A stretch of 64,000 bases of DNA from Paenibacillus xylanexedens (GCF_017874615.1 NZ_JAGIKV010000011.1:124001-188000); one strand, 5' to 3'. Counted from the stretch's first letter, positions 45,830 to 55,594 are shown. Numbers and translations are program-made. Notes: generated by a model from the letters alone, not told the origin.

Positions 45830-46759
45830 ATGAGCAGGCAAGTCATTATTAATGCGGACGACTTCGGACTCTCGCCTGCCATTAACGAGGGGATTATAAA
45901 AGCCTATCAAGCAGGGGGAATTACGAGCACTTCGATGATGGTCAATATGCCGGGCTTCGAGCATGCAGTGTGTTCTGCCCGGTCACTACCGGACCTTGGA
46001 ATCGGTTTACATTTCAATCTCACTTATGGATACCCTGTTTCCGATCCGGGTAGCATACCTTCTCTAGTGAAACCTGATGGTTCTTTTCATAACGGGAATA
46101 GTGCATTAGTACGAGATCCCGCTGATATTACCAAAGAACTTAATGCACAATGGAATCGGTTCATAGCAACCTCCCGATATCCTGCACATTTGGATTCCCA
46201 TCACTTGTTACATCAGAACGATCCCATGATATATCAAATTATGGCGGAGAAAGCCTTTCGGGAAAACGTTCCTCTTCGTAGATCTCAGATCGTTCATTCC
46301 ATCCCCAATGGGCCCATACCCCGAATGACCGAGACGATTCTGTTGGATACCTATGGAGACAACGAGGGTTTACAGCGACTGCTTCATCATTTGGTTTCTC
46401 TGCCTGAGGGAATCACCGAGATTGTATGTCACCCCGGCTATGTGGATGACATTCTGATTGGAATTTCGGAATGGACGGACATTCGTGAGCGTGAACTTGC
46501 CGTGTTCATTAATGAGGAAATTCCCCGAACAATGCGGGCCTTGAATATTTTACCTATAAGCTATACAGCGTTGAAGGAACTACCGCATGAACCCTGTGAA
46601 CTTCAGGCACTCCAACAACGTACACAACCTATCGATAAGAAAATACTCCGTCATGTCCCACATCGTAAAGTCAAACGCAAACGGAAGACACATCGATTAA
46701 TCCATAAACGAGGTACCAAGTCTCGCGTGTCAACAAGACGAACACAGAAGCGAGTGTAA
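45830..46759 (+). CDS. ChbG/YdjC family carbohydrate deacetylase with basic tail
   Basis: The 309-aa protein matches the YdjC/ChbG family of metal-dependent deacetylases acting on N-acetylated oligosaccharides. Metal/catalytic segments are IINADDFGLSPAINEG (Asp pair), LHFNLTYG, DSHHLLHQNDPM and VCHPGYVDD. The last 45 residues are an unusual Lys/Arg/His-rich tail (KVKRKRKTHRLIHKRGTKSR). The start at 45830 has GGAAGGGGAG before it; an earlier ATG at 45785 gives a non-family N-terminus. It stands alone on the plus strand beside a spore-surface gene, so a role in spore or cell-wall amino sugar is possible. Confidence 0.9.
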   Translation: MSRQVIINADDFGLSPAINEGIIKAYQAGGITSTSMMVNMPGFEHAVCSARSLPDLGIGLHFNLTYGYPVSDPGSIPSLVKPDGSFHNGNSALVRDPADITKELNAQWNRFIATSRYPAHLDSHHLLHQNDPMIYQIMAEKAFRENVPLRRSQIVHSIPNGPIPRMTETILLDTYGDNEGLQRLLHHLVSLPEGITEIVCHPGYVDDILIGISEWTDIRERELAVFINEEIPRTMRALNILPISYTALKELPHEPCELQALQQRTQPIDKKILRHVPHRKVKRKRKTHRLIHKRGTKSRVSTRRTQKRV

Positions 46760-46807
46760 ATTCATTGCAGGATATCGATTATTGGTGAAAATGTGAAGCA
46801 ACCCAAA

Positions 46808-46852
46808 GAGCGCATCCTCGTGAGTAAGTATACTCCGGAATGCGCCTTTTTT
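46808..46852 (+). terminator. Terminator after the ChbG/YdjC gene
   Basis: The stem GCGCAT/ATGCGC with a long loop, followed by CTTTTTTT on the plus strand, lies 50 bases past the stop codon. Confidence 0.8.
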
Positions 46853-46919
46853 ATTGCAATAGTAGTGAGAAGTAAACTCGTTCATCCGCCAGGTTCACCT
46901 TTTTATTTATAAAAAGAAC

Positions 46920-48380
46920 TCAGTCCAATTCAATTTTGAAAACAATCGGCGCATTACTCTTCACAGTTGTCGTTGTGATCGTCAGTGCGTCCGCTGTTCT
47001 CTCCCATTGCGGCTGTTCTTCATAGCCAAGTACCTGAATATCTTGAATGACCCCTTGAAAATGATGAGAATTTTCCTTCAGGGATTTAATCTGCACCACC
47101 CCGTTATCTGGATAGGCAAGAACCGTGGCATACAGACTGCTTTCTTTTAACGTAAACCGTATATCTTCACTCGTAAATATCTTCGTATCCCCGTCCGTGA
47201 ATTGCCCTTCCTTCACCTCTGTCGGACCCTCGCCAAACGTACGCCAGAATGACGTGTCATAGATCGCTTCCCCATTCACTTCCAGCCACTTGCCAATGCT
47301 CAGCAAAATGTCACGATCTTCATCCGGTATGCTGCCGTCTGCTTTGGGCCCAATGTTCAGCAGTAAATTCCCGTTTTTGCTTACAATATCGACGAGATCC
47401 CGAATGATCTCCTCAGCCGTTTTATAGTTATTATTTTCCGTATAACACCATGAGTTTTTAGCGACAGCCGTATCTGTTTGCCAAAAATAGGGCTTGAGCT
47501 CAGCGAACTGTCCCCGCTCCACATCCGGAACGGCACTTCCAAACATATAGGCCTCATGTTTATAATTGATAGCAACAGGCACGCCCCATTCTTCGCCTTT
47601 GTTATAATAATAGGCAGCAAATTTCTTCAGATAGGGTTTGAACGCAACTGTTTGAATCCACCAATCGAAATAGAAAACCTTTGGCTGATATTGATCCACT
47701 AGTTCACAGCAGCGAATCAACCAGTCCTCCAGATACTCCTCGGTTGGAGGTGAGTCATACAAGTCGAAGTGATCCTTGGGTTCAGGCATGGCAGGCCAAT
47801 AGAAATCCCCACGCTCCAGGGGTTCCTTAATATCTGATTCAAATTCCTTCCCGTGAGACATGAAGAACCAGTGCTCGGCGCGGTGAGACGACACACATAA
47901 GGTCAGCCCCTGCTTCTCGTATGCAACCTTCATCTCACCCAGAAGATCCCGTTTGGGGCCCATTTCATATGTGTTATAGTGAGAGATAGAGCTTTTGTAC
48001 ATCTGAAAACCATCATGGTGCTCAGCCACAGGCATAACATATCTGGCTCCAGCCTGTTTGAATAACGTTGCCCATTCGTCTGCATCAAACTTCTCTGCCC
48101 GAAACATCGGAATGAAGTCTTTATATCCAAAGTCCTTATGAGGTCCATACACCTCAAGGTGATGTTCATAAGCTTTGGTGCCTTGTATGTACATATTTCG
48201 CGAATACCATTCGCTATCATAGGCCGGTACAGAATATAGCCCCCAGTGAATGAATATGCCGAATTTCGCTTTTGGGTACCATTCGGGTACTTGGAAGGCG
48301 CTAAGCGAACTCCAGTTGTCCTTGAATTTACCGTTCTCAATCGTTGCTTCAATATGTTGCAAATATTCGTTTTTGTCCAT
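46920..48380 (-). CDS. GH29 alpha-L-fucosidase
   Basis: The 486-aa enzyme is a GH29 retaining fucosidase. The TIM-barrel has FGIFIHWGLYSVPAYDSEWY near the start, AEHHDGFQMY, and catalytic nucleophile Asp239 in VFYFDWWIQ; the C-terminal beta-sandwich starts near 380. No signal peptide is visible, so imported fucosylated oligosaccharides are the expected substrate. GGGATG precedes the ATG. A divergent AraC regulator begins 122 bases upstream, and the shared region is the probable control point. Confidence 0.94.
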   Translation of the reverse strand: MDKNEYLQHIEATIENGKFKDNWSSLSAFQVPEWYPKAKFGIFIHWGLYSVPAYDSEWYSRNMYIQGTKAYEHHLEVYGPHKDFGYKDFIPMFRAEKFDADEWATLFKQAGARYVMPVAEHHDGFQMYKSSISHYNTYEMGPKRDLLGEMKVAYEKQGLTLCVSSHRAEHWFFMSHGKEFESDIKEPLERGDFYWPAMPEPKDHFDLYDSPPTEEYLEDWLIRCCELVDQYQPKVFYFDWWIQTVAFKPYLKKFAAYYYNKGEEWGVPVAINYKHEAYMFGSAVPDVERGQFAELKPYFWQTDTAVAKNSWCYTENNNYKTAEEIIRDLVDIVSKNGNLLLNIGPKADGSIPDEDRDILLSIGKWLEVNGEAIYDTSFWRTFGEGPTEVKEGQFTDGDTKIFTSEDIRFTLKESSLYATVLAYPDNGVVQIKSLKENSHHFQGVIQDIQVLGYEEQPQWERTADALTITTTTVKSNAPIVFKIELD

Positions 48381-48502
48381 GAGATGTTCTCATCCCTTCT
48401 GTTATTGTCTGTAGTTGTATTGTAGTGCTACGGCCGAAAGATAGACATGCAGAACATTAACTTTTAGATGGACAATAATAACCTTGTATGGAGATGAAAA
48501 GT

Positions 48503-49336
48503 ATGAATCACCAAACTTTGCTTACGAACTACCTGTCCAATCTCCAAGTCGAATTATTCATGGTCAGTTACAATCGGTGTGATACGGATTGGCGGGATCT
48601 GGATTACACGCCCGATTACAGCAAGTTTTATTTCATATGCGAAGGTGAAGGTTGGCTCAAGATTGGGAATGAGGAGTATTACCCTACGCCTAATCAGCTT
48701 ATTTTAATGCCAGAGGGGATAAAACAATCCTACTCTGCCATTAATGACCGTCCTTTTCTCAAATATTGGTGTCACTTTAGCGCGAAGGTTGGGGGAATCA
48801 ATTTGTTCCAAATTCTGAAATTCCCACACATCTGTACGATTGATCAACCTGAGTTGATTCAAGGAATCTTCAGCAGTATCCTTACATATGCAAAATCCGA
48901 TGAAGTCTATGGCCATATGATGGCCAAGAGCAAACTAACCGAGTTACTATCCCACTATATAATGAATCTGGATCTGAATCAGATCTCTTTTATTAACGTG
49001 CCTGTCATGGAGAAACTATCCACCATTCTGGCGTATATTGATTCCAACATCGAAGAGAATATTTCGGTTCAGGATCTGGCCCAGATCGCCTACATGCATC
49101 CGAATTATTTCATTCGATTCTTCAAGCAGCAGATCGGTGTTCCTCCGATCCTCTATATTACTGGCAAAAAAATCGATAAAGCCAAGGAACTGCTGACCTG
49201 CACCCCGAACACGATAACGGCCATCGCGGAGCATCTCGGTTTCAGTGATTTGTATTATTTCTCCAGACAGTTCAAAAAGCATACAGGGCTCACGCCCACG
49301 GAGTACCGCAAACAAAAAACGGTACTGACAACGTAA
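48503..49336 (+). CDS. AraC family regulator, divergent from the fucosidase
   Basis: The 277-aa protein has a cupin sensor (about 25-110, YFICEGEGWLKIGNEEYYPTPNQLILMPEG) and an AraC DNA-binding region (about 175-275, with AQIAYMHPNYFIRFFKQQIGVPP and AEHLGFSDLYYFSRQFKKHTGLTPTEYRK). The start at 48503 is favoured by GGAG nine bases upstream; an ATG at 48488 lies before that site. It most likely activates the divergent fucosidase gene when the substrate is present. It ends 27 bases before the convergent GH30 stop, with no terminator between them. Confidence 0.92.
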   Translation: MNHQTLLTNYLSNLQVELFMVSYNRCDTDWRDLDYTPDYSKFYFICEGEGWLKIGNEEYYPTPNQLILMPEGIKQSYSAINDRPFLKYWCHFSAKVGGINLFQILKFPHICTIDQPELIQGIFSSILTYAKSDEVYGHMMAKSKLTELLSHYIMNLDLNQISFINVPVMEKLSTILAYIDSNIEENISVQDLAQIAYMHPNYFIRFFKQQIGVPPILYITGKKIDKAKELLTCTPNTITAIAEHLGFSDLYYFSRQFKKHTGLTPTEYRKQKTVLTT

Positions 49337-49363
49337 GACGTAAGCCCTGATGCTTAGGTATGT

Positions 49364-50716
49364 TTACTTATTGGGATGAATTAAAATGGACATAACACTT
49401 TTGCTTTCCATTTGAAAACATAACAACTCTTCATTTCGCAGCTCGGTCTGCACATTCGCCGTTTCTTCCCCATCATTGAAGAGGACTAATGCTACGGAAC
49501 CATCGGCATTTTTAAAAGCCACAGAACAAATTCCATCATCACTGGATGTTGATTCGATCCGAACAGCCTTCGGGCGGATCACAGCACTGAAATGAGCCAG
49601 AGCATAATAATCAAGTGTATACGTAAGTTCCTTTTTTTGCTGATTCACCTGGACGATCCCACGACACGTACTGCGGCCAAATCCCGGAACGGTTGGCCCG
49701 TTGTTCTCATCAAGTGCCATATTCCAGAGTACAAACGACTTGCTGTAATTACGAAGAATGTGGATTCCCGTTCGCATCACATTCGAGAAGGCCTGTTCAA
49801 AGGGCGGGATCCATTCCCCGCCTGAGCCTTCGGTGAAATGCACTTCTTTCCCTGCAAAAGCTTCATAGACCTTCGTTTGAGCAGAAGCATCGCCCCCGTA
49901 CCAGTGCCAGGCCACGCCGTCCACTTCATCTCCCGCTTGTTTCAGCACGGTCAGTGGATAGTCCGGTTGATCCCAGTTGTGATCGTAACAGAGAATCTTG
50001 GTTTGAATATCATTTTGCACAAAGGCTGGTTTAAGATGATTTTTGATAAAATCTGCTTGGGCCTCGGCTGGCATCAACATGCCTGGATAATGACCCGGTT
50101 CATACAGTGCTTCATTCTGAGGTGTAATGGCATGGATCGGTAATCCATGCGCTACATAGGCTTGGATATACTTCACAAAGTACTCCGCATAAGCCGGATA
50201 CCATTCAGCCTTCAGCTGTCCAGTGATCATGGAGCCGCTCGTCTTCATCCACCCAGGTGCGCTCCAAGGTGAAGCGAACAGCTTCAGTTCGGGATTCAAC
50301 TCCAGCGCCTTTTGCGTTAAAGGAATAACGTCCCCTTCATCATGTGCAATGCTGAATTGGGTTAATTCCGGGTCTGTCTGCTGTTCTGGCATATCGTTAT
50401 AACTGTATACCATTCTCGCATAGTCCGAAGCTCCCATCGGATTACGGATGACTGACAGCCCGATCCCTTTCTCCGGATGGAATAGTCTGGTCATGACCTC
50501 ATCCCGTTGCTCCTCATTCAAGATTTGGTTGATCAAATAGGCAGATGAATCGGTAAAAGAAGCACCAAATCCGTCCATCTCCTGATACGTTAGCTGATCA
50601 TCCAGATGGATCGTCGTTGTCTCCTTATCAGTATCCAGTGGTTTCAATTGCTCCTGAGATAGAGATACGAATAACTCTTCTTCACCCGTGGATTTGTACA
50701 TTTTGAATGTAGTCAT
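49364..50716 (-). CDS. GH30 family beta-glycosidase (glucosylceramidase type)
   Basis: The 450-aa enzyme matches GH30 subfamily 1: QEMDGFGASFTDSSAYLI at the start, catalytic acid/base Glu202 in ITPQNEALYEPG, and nucleophile Glu296 in VHFTEGSGGE. The C-terminal beta-domain ends with SVMSILIHPNK. Known members cleave beta-glucosides, beta-xylosides or beta-1,6-glucans. No signal peptide is present, so the substrate must be imported by the Lpl-type importer in the same operon. AAGGAGAA precedes the ATG. It is the last gene of the LacI-controlled unit. Confidence 0.93.
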   Translation of the reverse strand: MTTFKMYKSTGEEELFVSLSQEQLKPLDTDKETTTIHLDDQLTYQEMDGFGASFTDSSAYLINQILNEEQRDEVMTRLFHPEKGIGLSVIRNPMGASDYARMVYSYNDMPEQQTDPELTQFSIAHDEGDVIPLTQKALELNPELKLFASPWSAPGWMKTSGSMITGQLKAEWYPAYAEYFVKYIQAYVAHGLPIHAITPQNEALYEPGHYPGMLMPAEAQADFIKNHLKPAFVQNDIQTKILCYDHNWDQPDYPLTVLKQAGDEVDGVAWHWYGGDASAQTKVYEAFAGKEVHFTEGSGGEWIPPFEQAFSNVMRTGIHILRNYSKSFVLWNMALDENNGPTVPGFGRSTCRGIVQVNQQKKELTYTLDYYALAHFSAVIRPKAVRIESTSSDDGICSVAFKNADGSVALVLFNDGEETANVQTELRNEELLCFQMESKSVMSILIHPNK

Positions 50717-50736
50717 AGGATTCTCCTTTATTTCTA

Positions 50737-52380
50737 TTATTGAATGCCTAGTTTCTCTTTGTTCAGTTTCATCTTTTCACTGCGTACCTTCACAATCTCT
50801 TCCCAACGGTTCTCACCTAAAAATGACTTGTAAGAAGCCAGTGCATTGTCATACGAGGCATCATCCTTGGACCGAACCATACTGACCAGCGTTGTATTCC
50901 ACTTCGTATTGATTGCTGACAACGCACGAGCTTCAGGTGTACCTTGATCCGGGCTAATATTTTCCAGAATGAAGTGTGGTTTCAGCTTGCCTTTGCCCCA
51001 CTCTTGCATCTGTTTAATCGCTTCCGGAAAAGCATCTGCACTGAGTGCTTTGTGGCGGTCATGACCGAAGAACATAAATTCACCCATCCGATAATCCTTT
51101 TTGAATTGATCCGCGTTATTGAGTTGCAGGTCTTTCACTGCTGGCAGCAATTCTACACTACCGTCGGCTTTGGTTTGGTAGGTTTCCCCCTCGATCCCGT
51201 AATTCATAAGTGTCTGTCCTTCTTCACTCAGCAAGTATGTGAATATCTGAATGGCCTTGGCCGGATCTTTACAGTCCTTGGAAATGAAATTGATCATCCA
51301 CCCGGTTATTCCGGATTGATTTAATGTTGGTGCATTGCCTTTGGTGCTCTGCGGTCCATCAATAGCAACATATTCTTTGCCTGGATTGGCACTCATGTAG
51401 ATTTGCAGGTTTCCTCCTTGTTGAGGTGTACCGTCAAGCAGCATCGTCGCATATTTACCGGACTTCACTTTTTCCTCAAAAGCGGTTCCATCATCTGCAA
51501 AACTGTCATCACTGATATTGCCGTCTCTATACACGGTGTTCAATGTCTTCAACCACGTGAGATAATCTTCATCCAGATTACGATCATAGAATTCTCCATT
51601 CTCGTTCTCAAGCGGAACACCAATGAAGTCTTGCAACGTATCTCCGAGTGAACCCGTTCCTTCACCTACGGCATTAAAGCCGAATGGAATTAGGGCCGGG
51701 AACTTCTCCTTGATCTGTTTCATCACACTCTGGAATTCTTCTGGCGTTCCAATGACCGGACTACCCAAAGCTTCGTACACATCTTTACGAATGATAAACG
51801 CCGTTTTGGCAGGAATGTTACCGCTATCATAATCCTCTTGTGTATTGGAATAGTTCGGGTAACCATAGGTTTTACCATCCGCCAATTGGAACCAGTTCAA
51901 TGTATCGGCAGCCGCAACTTTATTGAAGTAGGGATCATATTTTTCCGCCAGATCGTTCAGCGGCATAGCCCAGGTTGCAGCTTTTTGTACCACAGGAGAA
52001 TTGGAGTCAAATACGGTCAGCAAGTCAGGCATATCTTCACCTGCGAAAAAGGTGTTTAACTTGGTATCATCACCCGTGATGAATTTAATATTGATGTTTA
52101 AATCCTCTTTGATTTTCTTGGTAACAATGTCCTTGCCAAAATCAGTGTTCCACCAGTCAGCATTGACGTACCACGTCAGGTCGGTAGCCTCTTCCTTTTT
52201 ATCCAACTGCCAAGCCGGCTTTTCCGGGTCAACCGTATACCGATCTTCAATGGATACCCAGTTTCCTTCACTCGAGCCCCCCGATCCACCGCTGCAACCT
52301 GTAATCATAAGTACGGCTGTAAGCAGTGTTGCGAGCAATTTAATCCCTTTTTTGCCTGATGCCTTGTTCAACTTCAACAT
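50737..52380 (-). CDS. Oligosaccharide-binding lipoprotein of an Lpl/YtcQ-type ABC importer
   Basis: The 547-aa protein has a lipoprotein signal ending MITGCSGG (lipidated Cys29) and a large solute-binding fold of the LplA/YtcQ type: DLTWYVNADWWNTDFGKDI, the LLTVFDSNSPVVQKA motif, and a C-terminal ALSAINTKWNTTLVSMV. It works with the two upstream permeases. The start at 52380 is chosen because GAGGAGG lies nine bases before it; six more codons are open upstream. Such systems take up complex oligosaccharides such as rhamnogalacturonan or glycan pieces. Confidence 0.93.
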   Translation of the reverse strand: MLKLNKASGKKGIKLLATLLTAVLMITGCSGGSGGSSEGNWVSIEDRYTVDPEKPAWQLDKKEEATDLTWYVNADWWNTDFGKDIVTKKIKEDLNINIKFITGDDTKLNTFFAGEDMPDLLTVFDSNSPVVQKAATWAMPLNDLAEKYDPYFNKVAAADTLNWFQLADGKTYGYPNYSNTQEDYDSGNIPAKTAFIIRKDVYEALGSPVIGTPEEFQSVMKQIKEKFPALIPFGFNAVGEGTGSLGDTLQDFIGVPLENENGEFYDRNLDEDYLTWLKTLNTVYRDGNISDDSFADDGTAFEEKVKSGKYATMLLDGTPQQGGNLQIYMSANPGKEYVAIDGPQSTKGNAPTLNQSGITGWMINFISKDCKDPAKAIQIFTYLLSEEGQTLMNYGIEGETYQTKADGSVELLPAVKDLQLNNADQFKKDYRMGEFMFFGHDRHKALSADAFPEAIKQMQEWGKGKLKPHFILENISPDQGTPEARALSAINTKWNTTLVSMVRSKDDASYDNALASYKSFLGENRWEEIVKVRSEKMKLNKEKLGIQ

Positions 52381-52417
52381 ATTTTTTTTCCTCCTCAAAA
52401 TGGGGTATTTGTTGCTC

Positions 52418-53305
52418 CTATTCCTTGACCGCTCCGAGCATCATTCCCGAGATAAAATATCTCTGAACGATGGGATAGATCAGTACGATTGGTAACGTAG
52501 TAATGACAATAGTGGCCAATTGCACGCCTTTGGTCGTTGTTTCAATCACAGCCGAACCCCCGACATTTTGCATGGATTGTGTCTGTGACTGCACGATAAT
52601 CTCATACAACATCATCTGAAGTGGATACAGTGACTGATCGGTAATGTATAACTTGGTCGTCATGAAGTCGTTCCATTGCCCCACCCCATTAAATAGCGCA
52701 ATTGTAGCCATGGCAGGCATAGAGAGTGGAATGAAGATTTTCAGGAAAATATGCCAATCCCCTGCACCATCAATCTTGGCGGATTCTTCCAGCGAATCTG
52801 GGACATTTCGGAAGAAATTCATTAGAATCACGACATCATAGAAGCTGAATAACGCCGGAATAATGTACACCCAGAAGCTGTTTAATAATCCAAGTGATTT
52901 GATTAACAGGTATGTTGGGATCATGCCGCCCGAGAAGAACATTGTAATAACACCCATGGCAACGTATAATTTACGGCCTCTTATGTACTTTTTGCTCAGA
53001 CCGTAACCAACCATGGCACAGAAGAACACATGTGTAACAACGCCGATCGTTGTTTTGGAAACTGATATGAAAAATGCCTGCCAGATGCCCTGATCATTGA
53101 ATACCGCTCTGTAATTCTCCAGCGAGAATTCTGGTGACCAGAAGATGAACCCTCCTTCCGCCAACGCTTTGCCTGAACTAAAGGAAGAGATGATGACATT
53201 CCAGAGCGGAACCAGAATAACGATCGTACAGATGATTAGCAATATCATGTTTAAGGTATCAAAGATCCGACTATCGAGATCTTCTTTTGCCACCTTTCCA
53301 TTCAC
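52418..53305 (-). CDS. ABC permease, LplC/YtcP type
   Basis: The 295-aa permease has six helices and the EAA loop in ESAKIDGAGDWHIFLKIFIPLSMPAMAT. The N-terminal SSFSSGKALAEGGFIFWSPEFSLENY and the C-terminal YPIVQRYFISGMMLGAVKE are hallmarks of LplC/YtcP. A GTG start at 53305 has GGAGG eight bases upstream. It lies between the LplB-type permease and the lipoprotein in a tightly packed operon. Confidence 0.93.
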   Translation of the reverse strand: MNGKVAKEDLDSRIFDTLNMILLIICTIVILVPLWNVIISSFSSGKALAEGGFIFWSPEFSLENYRAVFNDQGIWQAFFISVSKTTIGVVTHVFFCAMVGYGLSKKYIRGRKLYVAMGVITMFFSGGMIPTYLLIKSLGLLNSFWVYIIPALFSFYDVVILMNFFRNVPDSLEESAKIDGAGDWHIFLKIFIPLSMPAMATIALFNGVGQWNDFMTTKLYITDQSLYPLQMMLYEIIVQSQTQSMQNVGGSAVIETTTKGVQLATIVITTLPIVLIYPIVQRYFISGMMLGAVKE

Positions 53306-53320
53306 GCGGGATGCCTCCTT

Positions 53321-54310
53321 CTACAACACAGATTGATTATCGTTTAATTTGCTTGTAATTTTGTTCGCCGTGACGAGTAGAATGACAGAGATGATTGAGA
53401 CACCCAAGCCAACGGCCGTTGCATATGAAAAGTCACCCTGAGACATCCCCATACGGTACACGTACGAATTAATGACTTCCGCTTTATCGCGATTCTGGGA
53501 GTTCATGAGAACCAGCGTCTGATCCAGATTCGACCCTAATAAACCGCTTACAGTTAGAATCAGATTTAGGCTTATGATTGATTTCATGTTGGGCAATGTG
53601 ATATTCCAGATCTGTCTGAGACGGCTTGCACCATCGATTTTGGCCGCTTCATAATACGTAGGATCAATCTTCGCCATAATTGCCAGATACAGAATCGTTC
53701 CCCAACCTGCTTCTTTCCAAATATCCGATAACGTAGCAATCCACCAGTACTTGCCTGCATCCAGCAAGATGTTCTGCGGTTGCGAGATCACTCCCAGGCT
53801 AAGTAACAACTGATTAAATAACCCCGTTGTTGAAAACCAGGTAATCAGCATTCCCCCGAGTACGATCCAGGACAAAAAGTGAGGTAAATATGAAACCGTT
53901 TGCACAAACTTCTTGAAGCGTCCGCTGTTTAACTCGTAGATCATGATCGCGAGAATGATCGGAATGACAAACCCGATACCTAATTTCAAAAAACTGATCC
54001 CCAGCGTATTCACGACTGCATCCCAGAAGTATTTGTCTGACAAAATGATTCTAAAATTATCCAGCCCTACCCAAGGAGCGGTAGCCAGCGTATCAATGAC
54101 CGTGTAATTTTTGAAGGCAATCGTTAAACCGTAAATCGGGATATAACAGAAAATAATCATAAAGATAATGCCCGGGATAATCATCGATTGAATCTCCCAT
54201 TGTCTCCGATAATCGACTATGAATTCTTTAACCCGTTGTCCGATGGGTTTCTTCCCATTGGGACTGATCGCATTTTTACCGGTTGATGTCTCTACGGCTA
54301 ATTTATCCAC
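53321..54310 (-). CDS. ABC permease, LplB/YteP type
   Basis: The 329-aa permease is the first gene of the operon. It has a cytoplasmic N-terminus, then six helices with IYGLTIAFKNYTVIDTLA and the EAA-type loop YYEAAKIDGASRLRQIWNITLPNMKSI. The C-terminal GMSQGDFSYATAVGLGVSIISV matches LplB/YteP. The start is GTG at 54310 with GGAGGGG upstream. Thirty-six bases before it lies a perfect 16-bp palindrome, repeated upstream of the LacI gene. Confidence 0.93.
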   Translation of the reverse strand: MDKLAVETSTGKNAISPNGKKPIGQRVKEFIVDYRRQWEIQSMIIPGIIFMIIFCYIPIYGLTIAFKNYTVIDTLATAPWVGLDNFRIILSDKYFWDAVVNTLGISFLKLGIGFVIPIILAIMIYELNSGRFKKFVQTVSYLPHFLSWIVLGGMLITWFSTTGLFNQLLLSLGVISQPQNILLDAGKYWWIATLSDIWKEAGWGTILYLAIMAKIDPTYYEAAKIDGASRLRQIWNITLPNMKSIISLNLILTVSGLLGSNLDQTLVLMNSQNRDKAEVINSYVYRMGMSQGDFSYATAVGLGVSIISVILLVTANKITSKLNDNQSVL

Positions 54311-54345
54311 GTTTTTTTACTCCCCTCCATCATGCATGCATGTTT

Positions 54346-54361
54346 ATAAAAACGTTTTTAT
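54346..54361. promoter_or_regulatory. LacI operator upstream of the Lpl-type operon
   Basis: The perfect 16-bp palindrome ATAAAAACGTTTTTAT has the central CG of LacI-family operators. An identical copy precedes the adjacent LacI gene at 55470-55487. It lies 36 bases before the first permease codon. Confidence 0.8.
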
Positions 54362-54405
54362 TTTTCGACATAAAAAACCCCTTTGTTTTTATTTATGTAA
54401 AAAAA

Positions 54406-54453
54406 GACCGGAGAAGAAGCTGAGTCAACCTATGTACGGTAGTCTTTCCGGTC
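54406..54453 (-). terminator. Probable terminator overlapping the end of the LacI gene
   Basis: The stem GACCGGA/TCCGGTC spans the last eight codons of LacI and 24 bases beyond, with a large loop, and is followed by TTTTTTT on the minus strand. Confidence 0.6.
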
Positions 54454-55452
54454 GATCTTCACATGGCTTGAACCTCTCACCACCAGCTCACCCGCCAATT
54501 TTTGTGCAGCCCCTTGTTCTTTCTCCTTGATCATACCCACCAGTTGATTGATTGCCAGGATACCCTGTCTTGCAATTTGATTTCTTACCGTTGTGAGCGG
54601 TGGAGAAAAATACTGTGCGATATCAATATCGTCAAAACCCACGACACTAACATCTTGAGGCACTTCAAAACCCTCAGACTTCAACGCATGCATACAGCCA
54701 ATAGCACTCAAGTCATTCCCTGCAAGAAATGCATCAGGCCGCTTGCCGGGGTGCAAATGAAGAAAAGATTTTATCGCACTATACGTGCTCTCCTCCTCAA
54801 AATACCCTTGTATAATGTAATCTTCATCGATTGGAAGCTGGTATTCATGCAAGGCAGCCAGATAGCCGTCTCTACGCTGCACACTGTCAAACATCGTGTC
54901 CACACCCGAAATATAAGCAATTTTCTTGTGCCCCAGCCCAATTAAATACTTGGTAGCTTCATAAGCCGCCACGTACGAGTCAAAAATGACACTTCCCATC
55001 GTATCGCTCTGATAGACCCGATCCAGAAAAACAGCCTTGATCTTGTCTTTCTCCATGGCGATAATATCTTGATCATCAATCCGAAGCTCTTCGTAGATAA
55101 TGACACCATCCACCCGCCGACCCAGAATATTACTCATAATAACGTGTTTATCCTTGGTCACAAATACATTCAAACCATACCCAAGACGATCACATTCGCG
55201 AGACATTGACTCAACCAGCTTATAGAAATACGGACCTGATACACTTGTAGTGAAAAAACCGAGCATTTTGGTTTGACCGGACTTCAACAGCTTGCCATTC
55301 AGATTGGGCACATAATTTAAACGCTCTGCCACCTTAAGAACATGTGATTTTGTCTCCGGGTTCAAGACATCCACACCATTCAAGGCGTTGGAGACAGTAG
55401 ATATGGATACGCCCGCTTCCCTTGCTACATCTTTAATCGTTATCTTTGCCAT
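54430..55452 (-). CDS. LacI family transcriptional regulator of the GH30/Lpl operon
   Basis: The 340-aa protein has the LacI HTH (about 2-50, ITIKDVAREAGVSISTVSNALNGVDVLNPET) and a periplasmic-binding-like effector domain (about 60-330). The hinge helix motif AERLNYVPNLNGKLLKSG fits. It probably represses both itself and the importer/GH30 operon through the matched palindromes at 54346-54361 and 55470-55487. AAAGGA precedes the ATG. The terminator-like hairpin overlapping its 3' end separates it from the operon. Confidence 0.94.
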   Translation of the reverse strand: MAKITIKDVAREAGVSISTVSNALNGVDVLNPETKSHVLKVAERLNYVPNLNGKLLKSGQTKMLGFFTTSVSGPYFYKLVESMSRECDRLGYGLNVFVTKDKHVIMSNILGRRVDGVIIYEELRIDDQDIIAMEKDKIKAVFLDRVYQSDTMGSVIFDSYVAAYEATKYLIGLGHKKIAYISGVDTMFDSVQRRDGYLAALHEYQLPIDEDYIIQGYFEEESTYSAIKSFLHLHPGKRPDAFLAGNDLSAIGCMHALKSEGFEVPQDVSVVGFDDIDIAQYFSPPLTTVRNQIARQGILAINQLVGMIKEKEQGAAQKLAGELVVRGSSHVKIDRKDYRT

Positions 55453-55469
55453 AAGTTTTGTTCCTTTAC

Positions 55470-55487
55470 TATAAAAACGTTTTTATA
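55470..55487. promoter_or_regulatory. LacI operator in front of the LacI gene (autoregulation)
   Basis: The perfect 18-bp palindrome TATAAAAACGTTTTTATA lies 18 bases before the LacI start codon and shares its 16-base core with the operator at 54346. A weaker relative, ATAAAACCGTTTTCAT, lies at 55502-55517, suggesting a second half-affinity or cre-type site. Confidence 0.8.
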
Positions 55488-55594
55488 ATGTTTAAATTAT
55501 CATAAAACCGTTTTCATGGCAACACTTTAATTTGTGAGTTCAGGCATCATGTACTTTATTCATAGCTATATGCCACTGCGTGCGCAAAAAAAAA

